A stretch of DNA of 64,000 bases from CAVYWD01 sp963772225 (lineage in GTDB: Bacteria > Myxococcota > Myxococcia > Myxococcales > UBA5297), in assembly GCA_963772225.1 (NCBI GenBank), contig CAVYWD010000011.1, forward strand, positions 1,449,410 through 1,513,409, given 5' to 3'. The notes under the pieces are model-generated. The model was given only the letters and a program-made list of their open reading frames with translations, was not told the DNA's origin and ran no database searches. Shown in pieces: positions 35,235 through 44,550 of the stretch. Within the stretch, counting starts at the first letter, position 1. Each line of letters begins with the position of its first letter. The position numbers and the translations under genes were made by a program.

Positions 35235-37445
35235 GTGGCCGTCAAAAAGCAGCCCATACCCTTCGGCAAGTACTACCTGCTGGACCGCATCAACATCGGC
35301 GGCATGGCCGAAGTGTGGCGCGCCAAGACCTTTGGTGAGTCGGGGTTCGAGAAGCTCGTCGCCATTAAGCGCATCCTGCCGAACATCGCCGAGGACGAAG
35401 AGTTCATCACGATGTTCATCGACGAGGCGAAGATCACCGTCCAGCTCACGCACGCCAACATCGCGCAGGTCTTCGACCTGGGCCGCATCGGCGAAAGCTA
35501 CTTCATCGCCATGGAGTACGTCGCGGGCCGGGACCTGAGGGCCATCTTCGACCGCGGCCGCAAGCGCGGCGAGCCCGCGCCCATCGCGCTCACCTGCTAT
35601 GCCATCGCCAAAATGTGCGAGGGGCTGGACTACGCCCATCGCAAGCGCGACGCCGCCGGCCGCGACCTCCACATCGTGCACCGCGACGTCTCCCCGCAGA
35701 ACTGCCTGATCAGCTACGAGGGCGAGGTCAAGGTCATCGACTTCGGCATCGCCAAGGCCGCCAACAAAGCCACCAAGACCCAAGCCGGTATCCTCAAGGG
35801 CAAGTTCGGCTACATGAGCCCGGAGCAGGTCCGGGGGCTCCCCCTCGACCAGCGCTCCGACGTCTTCGCCGCCGGCATCGTCCTCTACGAGATGCTCACC
35901 GGCGAGCGGCTCTTCACCGGTGACAGCGACTTCTCGGTCCTCGAGAAAGTGCGCCAGGTCGACATCCTCCCGCCCACCCGCTACAACCGCCGCATCCCCG
36001 AGGGCCTGGAGAAGGTCGTCCTGACCGCGCTGGCCAAGGACCCCGACGAGCGCTACCCGTACGCGAGCGACCTGGCGGACGCGCTGCAGCGCTTCGTCAT
36101 CACCTCGGAAGCGGTGTTCTCGCGGCGCGACCTCATGCAGTCCATGAAGTCCACCTTCGCCGAGGACGTGGAAGCCGAGAAGCTGCGCCAGTCCGAGTAC
36201 GCCGAAATCCGCCTGCCGCCCGCCCTGGCCGCCCAGGCTCAGAGTCGGTCGGCGTCGCCCTCGGCCGCCGTCCCTCTGAAGCTGACCCAGGCACTCGTGC
36301 CACAGCCTGACGCCGACCCGACGAGCCGCGGCGCGGCCAACGAGGAACGCACCCTCATCGGCGCGAAAGACGGCCCGCTCGATCCAGCGGCGCTCGAGGC
36401 GCCGGACCGGCGCCCTACCGACGAGTTCAACCTCGATGACGGCCAGACGCGCTTGCCGTCCGGCCCTCGGCCCACCCGGGCGCCGCCCTCGCGAGGGGCC
36501 GCCGGCACCGACGACACCTTCTTCTCGGGCTCCGGCCCGCGCCCCAGTCCGAGGTCGGAGCCGTCTAGGCCAGCCATCGGCCGGCCGCTGCCGCCGAGCT
36601 TCGGCGAGCCCGTGCGCCGATCGCATCCGCCGGAGGTCCGCTTCGACGACGAGCCGAGCACTCGCACGCGACGCACTTCGCGGCTGAAGTGGGTCTTGAT
36701 CGGCGCCGGCGGCGGCCTCGCCGTTCTCCTCGCCGGGGCCGGGGTCGCCTTCCTGGCCTTCGGCTCCGGGTCGCTCCAGGTCGCCTACGATCCGCCCGAC
36801 GCCCGGGTCTACTTGGACGGCAAGGAGATCTGCGTCCGGTCTCCGTGCATCGTCCCCAAGCTTGCGACGCGCGCTTTTGCGCTGGAGGTCCGCAAGGACC
36901 ACTTCGAAAGCTACGTCCAGAACGTCGAAGTGCCGCGCAACGACATCTTCCGCGTTTCACCTGACGTGAAGCTCAAAGCCATCATCACCGCGGTGCCCGC
37001 GGTCATCGCCTGCGATCCCTCGGACGCCGAGGTGATCATCGACGGCAAGGTCGCCAAGGCGATGGGCGTCCGGGACGCCTGGTCGGGCCCTCTCTCCATC
37101 GGCCAACCGCACGAGGTCGCCGTCTCCAAACCCGGCTACTCCCCGTGGAAGAAGACGCTGTCGCTCGCCGCCGCCGACGGGCCGCACACGGAGTTCGTTG
37201 GCCTCAAGCGCCAGCCATTCAAAGTGAGCTTTCTCTCCGAGCCGCCCGGTGCCGACGTGCTCGTGGACAGCGCGGCGCTCGGCGCCTCGCCGCTCACGGT
37301 GGAGACGCTCGACCCCTCGGTGACCCACACCGTCGTCTTCCAGAAGCGCTGCTTCGACAACGTGACGCGCACGCTGGTGGCCGGCAGCCCTTCGACCGAC
37401 GTCAGCGTGGCGCTTCTGCCGGCCAAGAAGCGCGGGTGCCCCTGA
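35235..37445 (+). CDS. Ser/Thr protein kinase 2 with C-terminal PEGA domains
   Basis: The protein has 736 residues, GTG start. The kinase domain is at about 10-285 (IGGMAEVWRAK loop, VAIKR, HRDVSPQN, DFG, GYMSPEQVRG). A Pro/Arg-rich linker (about 330-480) leads to one TM helix (LIGAGGGLAVLLAGAGVAFL, about 492-512). Three PEGA-type units follow: SLQVAYDPPDARVYLDGKEI (about 516), PAVIACDPSDAEVIIDGKVA (about 590) and VSFLSEPPGADVLVDSAALG (about 665), a common extracytoplasmic sensor. It is followed 62 bases later by an AAA+ ATPase on the same strand, possibly in one transcript. Confidence 0.95.
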   Translation: MAVKKQPIPFGKYYLLDRINIGGMAEVWRAKTFGESGFEKLVAIKRILPNIAEDEEFITMFIDEAKITVQLTHANIAQVFDLGRIGESYFIAMEYVAGRDLRAIFDRGRKRGEPAPIALTCYAIAKMCEGLDYAHRKRDAAGRDLHIVHRDVSPQNCLISYEGEVKVIDFGIAKAANKATKTQAGILKGKFGYMSPEQVRGLPLDQRSDVFAAGIVLYEMLTGERLFTGDSDFSVLEKVRQVDILPPTRYNRRIPEGLEKVVLTALAKDPDERYPYASDLADALQRFVITSEAVFSRRDLMQSMKSTFAEDVEAEKLRQSEYAEIRLPPALAAQAQSRSASPSAAVPLKLTQALVPQPDADPTSRGAANEERTLIGAKDGPLDPAALEAPDRRPTDEFNLDDGQTRLPSGPRPTRAPPSRGAAGTDDTFFSGSGPRPSPRSEPSRPAIGRPLPPSFGEPVRRSHPPEVRFDDEPSTRTRRTSRLKWVLIGAGGGLAVLLAGAGVAFLAFGSGSLQVAYDPPDARVYLDGKEICVRSPCIVPKLATRAFALEVRKDHFESYVQNVEVPRNDIFRVSPDVKLKAIITAVPAVIACDPSDAEVIIDGKVAKAMGVRDAWSGPLSIGQPHEVAVSKPGYSPWKKTLSLAAADGPHTEFVGLKRQPFKVSFLSEPPGADVLVDSAALGASPLTVETLDPSVTHTVVFQKRCFDNVTRTLVAGSPSTDVSVALLPAKKRGCP

Positions 37446-37507
37446 AGTCGGCATCCGCCTCGGCGGCCGCCCGTTCTTCGCCGCGACGACCTCGCTCGGG
37501 AGTGACC

Positions 37508-39259
37508 ATGGCTCGCAAGACCAAGAAGGCGGACCCGTTCTCGCAGCTGCCGGGTTGGGCCCGAAAGTTGGCCGAGCGCTACTACACGCGCACGGTCGCC
37601 ACCTTTCTGCTTCACGGCTCGGTGCGCGATCTGCACCCGATGCAGGACGGCGAGGGCGCCGCCCGCTTCGTGCCGCTCAAGACGTACCTGGCCGAGGACC
37701 TGTTCGGCGCGCGGGACCTGGTGCTCTTCTACGACCGGTCGAGCGGCGTTCGAGGGGCCACGCCGGAGATCCAGCGCGACTTCGCCCGCGCGGTCGAGGC
37801 GTACGACGCCATGTACGGGAGCGACTTCGCGCGGTCCATGCCCAAGGACCCGGGGCGCGCCCTGCAGATCCTCGAGAACTACATGCGGGTGCGGGTCGCC
37901 GACGGCAAGTCCGTCGCGCTGATCATCGACTTCGCCGAGACGCTCGCCCCTGCGGCCGAGCTCGGCAGCATGGGCCAGGAGGACCGATTCAGCCTGGTCA
38001 CACTCGTGAAGTGGGCGAGCGACCCTCAGTTCCTGCAGGCCGACCTGTCCATCTGCCTCATCGTGGAGAACCTGGCGGAGCTCGCGCCCAGGCTCTCGCG
38101 CCACCCCTACGCCGCCGCCATCGAGATCCCGCTGCCCGACGAGCAGGAGCGCCGGGAGTTCGTCGAGGCGAAGCTCGAGGGCCGGCGCGTCGCCGAGGTC
38201 TCGGAGATCCCGGTCGACGGCCTGGCCAAGATGACCGCCGGCCTCTCGCGCATCCACCTCGACCGCGTGCTCACCGAGGCGCTGGAGCGCGCTCAGCGCA
38301 TCACCCCCGACCGCCTCAAGGAGCGCAAGAAGGAGATCATCCAGGCCGAGTGCCACGGCCTGCTCGAGTTCCTCGAGCCCCGCTACACGCTCGACGCGGT
38401 GGCCGGGCACGACAAGGCCAAGGAGCTCTTGCGCGGAGCCGCGAGCGCGCTTCGCAAGGGCCGCACCGACGTCGTCCCCATGGGCTACCTCATCAGCGGC
38501 CCGGTGGGCACCGGCAAGACGTTCATGGCCACCTGCTTCTCCGGGGAGATAGGCATCCCCTGCGTGAAGTTCCTCAACTTCCGCAGCCAGTGGCAGGGCG
38601 TGACCGAGGGCAACCTCGAGAAGATCTTCAACCTGCTCAAGGCGATGTGGCCGGTGGCGGTGGTCATCGACGAGGCCGACGCGTTCCTGGGCAGCCGCGA
38701 CCAGGGCGGCGACTCGGGCACGAGCAACCGGGTTTTCGCGGCCATCGCCGCGTTCATGGGCAACACGGAGTTCCGAGGCAAGATCCTCTGGTTCCTGCTC
38801 ACCTGCAGGCCGGACCTCTTGCCCATCGACCTGAAGCGGCAAGGGCGCGCCGAGGAGCACCTGGCGCTCTTCTACCCGCAGAGCGACGCCGAGCGCGACG
38901 CGCTCTTCCAGGTGGTGGCGAAGAAGACGGGCGTGAAGACCGAGGGCTTCGCGTCCTTCTCCGAGAAGCTCCCCGAGGGGTTGAAGGACTGCTCCGGCGC
39001 GGACATCGAAGCGGCCCTGGTGCGCGCCAAGTTCCGCACGCTCTCGCAGGGGCGTGACGCGGTGACGGCGGAGGATCTCGCCGAGGTCCTCGCGAGCTTC
39101 ATCCCGCCCAGCTACCCCTTGGAGATCGAGCTGCAGAACCTGGCCGCCGTCCAGGAGTGCACCAGCCGGGAGCTGCTCCCGGAGGCGTTCCGCAAGCTCG
39201 ACCGCGGCTTCGTGACCGCGCGCATCCGCGAGCTCAAGGCACTGCTCGAGAACGGGTAG
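37508..39259 (+). CDS. AAA+ ATPase, FtsH/Cdc48-like domain after a degenerate N-terminal half
   Basis: From ATG 37508 the protein has 583 residues. The C-terminal AAA domain has Walker A ISGPVGTGKTFMATCF (about 330-345), Walker B VAVVIDEADAFLGSRD (about 384-398) and sensor LLTCRPDLLPIDLK. The N-terminal 280 residues contain an ATPase-like fold with GKSVALIIDFAE as a Walker-B-like strand, but no Walker A, so it looks like a decayed P-loop domain. No protease or TM domain is attached. Role unknown; remodelling of protein complexes is the family norm. It follows kinase 2 and may be its target or partner (inference). Confidence 0.88.
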   Translation: MARKTKKADPFSQLPGWARKLAERYYTRTVATFLLHGSVRDLHPMQDGEGAARFVPLKTYLAEDLFGARDLVLFYDRSSGVRGATPEIQRDFARAVEAYDAMYGSDFARSMPKDPGRALQILENYMRVRVADGKSVALIIDFAETLAPAAELGSMGQEDRFSLVTLVKWASDPQFLQADLSICLIVENLAELAPRLSRHPYAAAIEIPLPDEQERREFVEAKLEGRRVAEVSEIPVDGLAKMTAGLSRIHLDRVLTEALERAQRITPDRLKERKKEIIQAECHGLLEFLEPRYTLDAVAGHDKAKELLRGAASALRKGRTDVVPMGYLISGPVGTGKTFMATCFSGEIGIPCVKFLNFRSQWQGVTEGNLEKIFNLLKAMWPVAVVIDEADAFLGSRDQGGDSGTSNRVFAAIAAFMGNTEFRGKILWFLLTCRPDLLPIDLKRQGRAEEHLALFYPQSDAERDALFQVVAKKTGVKTEGFASFSEKLPEGLKDCSGADIEAALVRAKFRTLSQGRDAVTAEDLAEVLASFIPPSYPLEIELQNLAAVQECTSRELLPEAFRKLDRGFVTARIRELKALLENG

Positions 39260-39289
39260 GTGGCCCGGGGAGCATGGGTCTCGCCTCAG

Positions 39290-39549
39290 CCGCCCTCGGA
39301 CTTCGGCTGGCACGCCTGCTTGAAGGCCGCGCGCAACATTCGCTTCTGAGGCCGTGCCGTCGTACCAATAGACCCGGAGGAGCGGTAGCCCCGTGAGCTC
39401 TGTGACGAGCAACTCGAGCTTAGAGCACCGCAGCCGTGTTCAGGATCAACTCGCCTCACGGGAGCTTGTCTCCCGCAATCAGCCTCGGATCCCGCGGCGA
39501 AGAGGTATCCCGCGTCCACAAAGATTTCCGCACGATCCACGGCCCCCAC
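39290..39549 (-). pseudogene. Decayed NYN-domain protein gene
   Basis: The minus strand begins with AEIFVDAGYLFAAGS, the characteristic start of NYN (LabA/DUF88-like) domain proteins. A different frame then gives LELLVTELTGLPLLRVYWYD, the next conserved strand of the same domain. The two pieces lie about 80 bases apart in different frames, and the rest of the domain is missing. The gene is therefore a truncated and frameshifted remnant. NYN proteins are metal-dependent RNases of the PIN-like fold. Confidence 0.7.
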
Positions 39550-39554
39550 CGCAT

Positions 39555-39586
39555 ACAGAAAAGAGGGCTCCGTCGCCGGAGCCCTC
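39555..39586 (-). terminator. Intrinsic terminator of the 7TM-HD gene
   Basis: Read on the minus strand, GAGGGCTCC and GGAGCCCTC form a perfect 9-bp stem (39563-39586), followed by TTTTCTGT. It lies 77 bases after the stop at 39663. Confidence 0.75.
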
Positions 39587-39662
39587 GAAAGAACATCGCT
39601 CCATTAGCAGCAAATCGGAGCGACCATGCGGAATCATTCAGGAAGCGCTGAGCTTGTCAAGC

Positions 39663-42191
39663 CTATCGATCCGCGAGCACCCGCTTGTCGCTCGACGGAT
39701 CCGCCGGCTTCGGCTCCCCGGGCTTCTCGCCAGACTTCACCTCCGCGAGCGGCGGCCGGCTCCCGCCCTGCACCGCCTGCGGCGGGTAGTCGGGGCGGGT
39801 GTGGTAGATGCCGCCGAGGATGCGGAAGAACGACCGGGCTATCTCGTTCAGGTCGCGCAGCGTCAGGTCGCACTCGTCGAGCTGCCCGTCGGCGAAGATG
39901 CCGTTGATGATCTTCTGCACCAGCGTCTGCAGCTTGCCGGGCGTCGGCTCCTGGACGGCCCTGGAAGCGGCCTCCACGGCGTCGGCGATCATCACCAGCG
40001 CGGCCTCGCGGAACTGGGGCTTGGGACCCGGGTAGCGGTAGAGGGCTTCGTCCACCGGCTGCGGATCCGCCTTGCCCTCCTGCTCCTTGAGCGCCTTGTG
40101 AAAGAAGTAGCCCACCAGCCGCGTACCGTGGTGCTGCGGAATGGCGTCCGCGACCTGCTTCGGCAGCTTGTACTGGCGGGCCATCTCCACGCCGTCGGTG
40201 ACATGTCGCCGGATGACCAGGGCGCTCATCTGCGGCGCCAGCTTGTCGTGCTTGTTGTCGCCGCGCTGGTTCTCGCTGAAGTAGAGCGGGTTCCGACCCT
40301 TGCCGATGTCGTGGTAGTAGGCGCAGACCCGCGCGAGCAGGGGGTTCGCGCCGATGGCCTCCGCCGCCGCCTCCACCAGACTGCCGATGATGATGGAGTG
40401 GTGATAGGTCCCCGGCGCCTGGACGATGAGCTCCTTGAGCGCCGGGTGGTTCAGGTTCGCGAGCTCCAGGAGCTTGATGTCGGTGGTGTAGCCGAACCCC
40501 GCCTCGACGAGCGGCGTGATGCCCATGACCAGGATGGGCACCGCCAGCGCCCCGCCCAGGAAGCCGCCCAGGCCCCCCACCGCCGCGCCCACCGACAGCT
40601 TGTTGTTGAGCAGCGAGAAGCACAGGACCGAAGCGGCGTTCACGATGCCGGTGAAGAGCCCCGCCCGAAAGAGCTGCGCCCGGTCGCGGGCGTGTCCGAC
40701 GCGCGCCGCGGCCACGAGCGAGCCCAAGAGCGCATAGACCGCGAACTCCAGTGAGTTGCCCACCAGCACGCCGGCGAGCGCCGCGTAGATCATGCTGTAG
40801 ACGACCGCCGCCTCGCTGGTGAGCACGAAGCGGATGAGCATGGCCCCCGCGGCGAACGGCGTGACGTAGTACAGCACCTCGTTCGACATGCGCGGGAACC
40901 GGTCGTGAAGCGCATCGGCGATGGTGATGGTCAGGTTCGCGAGGCCGATCATCGTGACCAGCGTCAGCGCGCCCAGCAGCGCGTCCTTGCGCGTGGGCCG
41001 GAACCTCCGCAAGGAGACCCGCGCGAACGCGTACACCACCGCCGCCAGGAGCGCCGCCAAGAAGGCGCCGCCGGCGCGGACGGCGAGGCTGCCCCCTTCT
41101 CCCGCCTGGCTCCGGATGGCGGCGAAGATGACCAGGTGCCGGTGCTCGATGCGCTCGCCGTCGCCGATGATCTTCTCGCCCTTCTTGAGCTGGATCACCA
41201 CCGGCTTGACGTTTTCGGCGGCTTGGCGCTTTCGCTCCTCGGTCTCCTCGCGGTTGTAGCGGAGGTTGGCGCGAACTTCGCGGCTGGTGAGGTTGGCCAC
41301 TGCCCGGCGCACTGCGGCGGACAGCTCCGGGGGAAGCTCCGAAGACCAGCGCTCGGCCTCCTGGCGGATTTCGGCTTGATCGCGGATGGGCGTGACGTCG
41401 AGGACGACCTTCTCGCCCAGCGTCTCGCCGCTGCTGCGCCGCCGGACCAGGATGCCGCGGCCGGCCTTCAGCGCCAACGGGTCGCGATACTCGGCCACCA
41501 TCTGACCGTCGGCGCGCATCACCAGCTTCTCGACTTCGCGCTCGACTTCCGGCGAAAAACGGGCGGAGCAAAAGGCGCGGAAGCTCTCGTCGTCGAGGTG
41601 CGTCTCCAGCCGGCGCTGCCACTCCTCGCGGCGCTCGCCATAGGCGCGCGCCAGCACTTCCGGGACGGGTGGCTCCTCGCCCCTCTTGGCCGGACGCACC
41701 TTGCCCGCGTCCTCCAGCTTCGCGTCGGGCGGGGCGAGGACCCGTGGCCGCTCGGGCTCCCGCACGGCCTCGCGCATCAGGGCAAAGGCGGTGCGGATCC
41801 GCTCGCTGGCTCCCTCGGCCACGGTGACGTCGTAGTCGTAGACGGGGAGGAGCGCCTCGCGCGCTTCCTCCCGCTTCTTGCGCGTCGTCTCCTCGTCCGG
41901 GATGTCGTAGTCGCGAGTCGCTTTGACCACCGTGTTGGAAAAGGTGTTGAGCGACTCCTCGCCGAACGGGATGCGCTGGCTGAACAGCCCCGGCGTCAGC
42001 AGGTAGGCGCACAGGACCGCCAGCACCGCCAGGACGAGCGCGTTCGACCCCCGGCTCAGATTGCTGAGGTGAATGACCTCGGTGAGCTTTCGGATCGCGA
42101 ACCTCGACTCGGCCGATTCGGGCCGCGGCGGCTCGGGCCTGGCGGGACCCGGACCCGAGGATGTGCCCTTGCCGTCGCCCTTGAGGTCCAA
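39663..42191 (-). CDS. 7TM-HD family phosphohydrolase (PgpH-like, putative cyclic-di-nucleotide phosphodiesterase)
   Basis: The protein has 842 residues; the longest start is TTG 42191. A first TM helix (about 52-72) precedes an extracytoplasmic 7TMR-HDED-like region (about 80-370). About seven TM helices follow (about 375-590), then the cytoplasmic HD domain with YHHSIIIGSLVEAAAEAIGA, YYHDIGK, IRRHVTDGVEMARQYKLP and HHGTRLVGYFFHKA. The layout is that of PgpH, a c-di-AMP phosphodiesterase. A Lys/Pro-rich C-terminal tail is extra. It has its own terminator. In Myxococcota the exact nucleotide substrate is not established. Confidence 0.93.
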   Translation of the reverse strand: MDLKGDGKGTSSGPGPARPEPPRPESAESRFAIRKLTEVIHLSNLSRGSNALVLAVLAVLCAYLLTPGLFSQRIPFGEESLNTFSNTVVKATRDYDIPDEETTRKKREEAREALLPVYDYDVTVAEGASERIRTAFALMREAVREPERPRVLAPPDAKLEDAGKVRPAKRGEEPPVPEVLARAYGERREEWQRRLETHLDDESFRAFCSARFSPEVEREVEKLVMRADGQMVAEYRDPLALKAGRGILVRRRSSGETLGEKVVLDVTPIRDQAEIRQEAERWSSELPPELSAAVRRAVANLTSREVRANLRYNREETEERKRQAAENVKPVVIQLKKGEKIIGDGERIEHRHLVIFAAIRSQAGEGGSLAVRAGGAFLAALLAAVVYAFARVSLRRFRPTRKDALLGALTLVTMIGLANLTITIADALHDRFPRMSNEVLYYVTPFAAGAMLIRFVLTSEAAVVYSMIYAALAGVLVGNSLEFAVYALLGSLVAAARVGHARDRAQLFRAGLFTGIVNAASVLCFSLLNNKLSVGAAVGGLGGFLGGALAVPILVMGITPLVEAGFGYTTDIKLLELANLNHPALKELIVQAPGTYHHSIIIGSLVEAAAEAIGANPLLARVCAYYHDIGKGRNPLYFSENQRGDNKHDKLAPQMSALVIRRHVTDGVEMARQYKLPKQVADAIPQHHGTRLVGYFFHKALKEQEGKADPQPVDEALYRYPGPKPQFREAALVMIADAVEAASRAVQEPTPGKLQTLVQKIINGIFADGQLDECDLTLRDLNEIARSFFRILGGIYHTRPDYPPQAVQGGSRPPLAEVKSGEKPGEPKPADPSSDKRVLADR

Positions 42192-42375
42192 TGCCCGTTC
42201 CAGTCTTTTCGCGGAGTTGCAGTCTCTTCCAGCGGGCAGACATGCTGCCCGGAAAGACCGGCGCTTTCAACTTCGCCGGTTCGAGCGAGCGGCCGAGCGT
42301 TCAAGTGACGTCCATGCCGGCCGCGGTCGCCTCCCCCAAGAGGCATCTAAGCCTACCGGCGGCCCAGGCTGGCGT

Positions 42376-42981
42376 CTAGAAGTTCTTCAGCAATGACCGG
42401 AGCTTATCGTACCCGCGGAGCGCGCGCCCCTGCGCGACGCCGACGCTGGTGCCGGCAGCCGCGGCGATCTCGGCGAAGGACATCTCGTGGAAGCGATGCA
42501 TGAGGACCGCCTCGCGCTGAGCGGGAGGCAGCTTCTCGAGCGCCTGCCGAACGACCCTGGACAGCCCCGGATCGACGTAGCCGAGCTCCCAGCACTCTTC
42601 GCCTTCGGGGGCCTCCTCTGCGGCGGGCGCCTCTCGCACGGCGCCCGAACGCTCGTGCTCCAGCCGGCGGCGCGCGACCGAGGAGGCGATGGAGAAGAGC
42701 CAGGGGGCGACCCGTGCGCCGGGCTGGTAGTCGCCGCGCGACCTCGCGAACGCCAGGAAGGTCGCCTGAAGCAGCTCCTCGGCCGAGGCGTCGCTCTTCA
42801 CGATTCGGGCAAGATAGAGGTACAGCGCCTTGGCGTATCGCGCGAAGATCTCGTCGAAGGCCTCGCGCTCGCCGCGGCAGAAGCGCTCCATGAGCGCCTT
42901 GTCGCTGGGGTGCCAGACACCCCCGCCCGGTCCACAGTCACCTTGAGCCCGCTTCGCCATTCGGACCGTCCCCGACGCCAT
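42376..42981 (-). CDS. ECF-type RNA polymerase sigma factor
   Basis: The protein has 201 residues. Region 2 is clear: ALMERFCRGEREAFDEIFAR, YLARIVKSDASAEELLQATF. Region 4 (LPPAQREAVLMHRFHEMSFA, EIAAAAGTSVGVAQGRALRG) gives the HTH that reads the -35 element. An ATG start at 42981 and a second at 42960 (MAKRAQGD) are both possible. There is no anti-sigma factor gene beside it. It is upstream of the 7TM-HD gene on the same strand, with a gap of 184 bases. Confidence 0.95.
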   Translation of the reverse strand: MASGTVRMAKRAQGDCGPGGGVWHPSDKALMERFCRGEREAFDEIFARYAKALYLYLARIVKSDASAEELLQATFLAFARSRGDYQPGARVAPWLFSIASSVARRRLEHERSGAVREAPAAEEAPEGEECWELGYVDPGLSRVVRQALEKLPPAQREAVLMHRFHEMSFAEIAAAAGTSVGVAQGRALRGYDKLRSLLKNF

Positions 42982-43086
42982 CTGCCCCTACTGTTAACGG
43001 CGCGGCGACGGCTTCGCAGGCTCGGGCGCGCCTCCAGGGCGGCTTGACCGCCCGCGCCACCACCCGATATTGGGATCCGAGGCGCG

Positions 43087-43392
43087 ATGGCCCATTCCAC
43101 CTTCACCGACCTGAAGGGCCCCCTCGGGCGCGCTCTGCGGCGAATCGCCGAGGCGGGTCCCGGCGGCGCGCTGGGCGTGATCTGGCGCGAGGCGGTCGGC
43201 GACATGCTTGCCGCTCGCTCGCGGCCCGTGCGCCTGGCTGGCAAGGTGCTCACGGTGGAGACCGACCCAGAGTTCGCCGAAGACCTGCGCGGTGCCGGCG
43301 CCGAGCTTTGCGCCCGGCTCAATGCGCGACTTGGCCGCGGTGCCGTGGAGCGGCTCCTCGTCGTCCCCTCCCGGCGCGGCGCGGCCCCATGA
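43087..43392 (+). CDS. dciA: DciA-like protein (DUF721)
   Basis: The protein has 101 residues. GVIWREAVGDMLAARSRPVR, then LAGKVLTVETDPEFAEDLRG is the DUF721 core. DciA is the ancestral loader of the replicative helicase DnaB in bacteria without DnaC/DnaI. Short length fits. Its stop overlaps the next start (ATGA). A DnaC-like ATPase at 982-1824 in the same window raises the question which one loads DnaB here. Confidence 0.85.
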   Translation: MAHSTFTDLKGPLGRALRRIAEAGPGGALGVIWREAVGDMLAARSRPVRLAGKVLTVETDPEFAEDLRGAGAELCARLNARLGRGAVERLLVVPSRRGAAP

Positions 43393-44522
43393 CCCTGGAG
43401 CTCGCGCTCTCCACCCTCGCCCTCGCGCTCGCGGCGGCGCCCTCGGCGCGCGACGCTGCCGTGGAAGAGGCAGTCGGCGCGGCGGTGCGGCGGCAGTTCA
43501 CCCAAGCCCCTCGGCGCGACCCGGCGTTGGACCGGGCCGCGCGCGCTCTCGCGGGCCTCGCGCTCGAGCGCGGCCCCCGCGAGGCGGCCGGCGCGGAGGC
43601 CCTGGCCGCCGAGATGTCCCGCGCCGGGGCCTGGGACCCTCCGCCCCGCGCCTTGGCCGTGCGGGCCTCCCCGCCGGAGCACGCGGGCGAGCGGCTCGCG
43701 TCGCGGCAAGACCTCGCCGCCCTCCCCGCCACGCACTTTGGCGTGGGCGCGGTGCACGCCGGCGACGAGGGCGCGGCGGTGCTCCTCTTGACCGCCCGCA
43801 GAGCCGAGCTCGAGCCGTTCCCCCGCGCGCTCGATCCCGGGGCCGGCGCAGAGCTGTGCGGCCGCCTCACCTTCCCACTGCACGACGCCCAGATCATCGT
43901 GAGCGGACCCGAGGGACTGACCCGGCCGGCCATGAGCCCGACCGAGCGACGCGATTCCTTCTGCGCGGACTTGCGCTTCGGCCGAGCCGGCCGCTACACG
44001 GTTGAGGTGGAGGCACAGAGCGCCAAGGGCCCCGAGGTCGCGGCCCTCTTTCGCGTCGACGCGGGCCGCGCCCCGGCGAGCACGCCCGCGCCCGAGGGCC
44101 CTGCGCCCGAGACCGCCGACCCCGCCAAGGCCGAGGCGCAGGTGCTCTGGGCCATCAACGCTCGCCGGCGGTCCGCGGGACTCGCGGCGCTCTCGCGCAG
44201 CGCACTCCTCGACTCGGTGGCGACCGACCACGCGCGCGAGATGGCCACCCTGGGTTACTTCGCGCACGTCTCGCCGGTGAGCGGAGACGTGGGCGAGCGC
44301 CTCCGGAAGGCGGGCTTCGCCTACCGGCGGGTCGCCGAGAACCTGGGTGAGGCGGAGAGCGCGCTCTCCGCGGAGCGCGGCGTGGAGAGCTCGCCCGCCC
44401 ACCTCCTGAACGTGCTCGACCCGGAGGTGACTTTGGTCGGCATCGGGACGGCCGGAGTCCAGCGCGGCGCGCTGCGCAACGTCCTGCTCACGGTGGAGTT
44501 CGCGAGGCCGCGCGCGCCCTAA
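43389..44522 (+). CDS. Secreted CAP (SCP/YkwD) domain protein
   Basis: From ATG 43389, overlapping the dciA stop by 4 bases, the protein has 377 residues. A signal peptide (LALSTLALALAAAPSA) is followed by a region of about 240 residues without known family. The C-terminal CAP domain (about 255-375) shows INARRRSAGLAALSRSALLD, DHAREMATLGYFAHVSP, VAENLG and SPAHLLNVLDPEVTLVGIGT. CAP proteins are secreted, of diverse and mostly unknown activity. The N-terminal domain may be a carbohydrate- or peptide-binding fold; no motif proves it. Confidence 0.88.
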   Translation: MTLELALSTLALALAAAPSARDAAVEEAVGAAVRRQFTQAPRRDPALDRAARALAGLALERGPREAAGAEALAAEMSRAGAWDPPPRALAVRASPPEHAGERLASRQDLAALPATHFGVGAVHAGDEGAAVLLLTARRAELEPFPRALDPGAGAELCGRLTFPLHDAQIIVSGPEGLTRPAMSPTERRDSFCADLRFGRAGRYTVEVEAQSAKGPEVAALFRVDAGRAPASTPAPEGPAPETADPAKAEAQVLWAINARRRSAGLAALSRSALLDSVATDHAREMATLGYFAHVSPVSGDVGERLRKAGFAYRRVAENLGEAESALSAERGVESSPAHLLNVLDPEVTLVGIGTAGVQRGALRNVLLTVEFARPRAP

Positions 44523-44550
44523 GAAAGGCGACCCTCTCGCGCTGGAGGCG

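Noticed and set aside
37136..39412. 758-residue minus-strand frame over the AAA+ gene
   Set aside because: Only its first residues (LLVTELTGLPLLRVYWYD) are real, as part of the decayed NYN gene; the rest is a shadow of the AAA+ gene.
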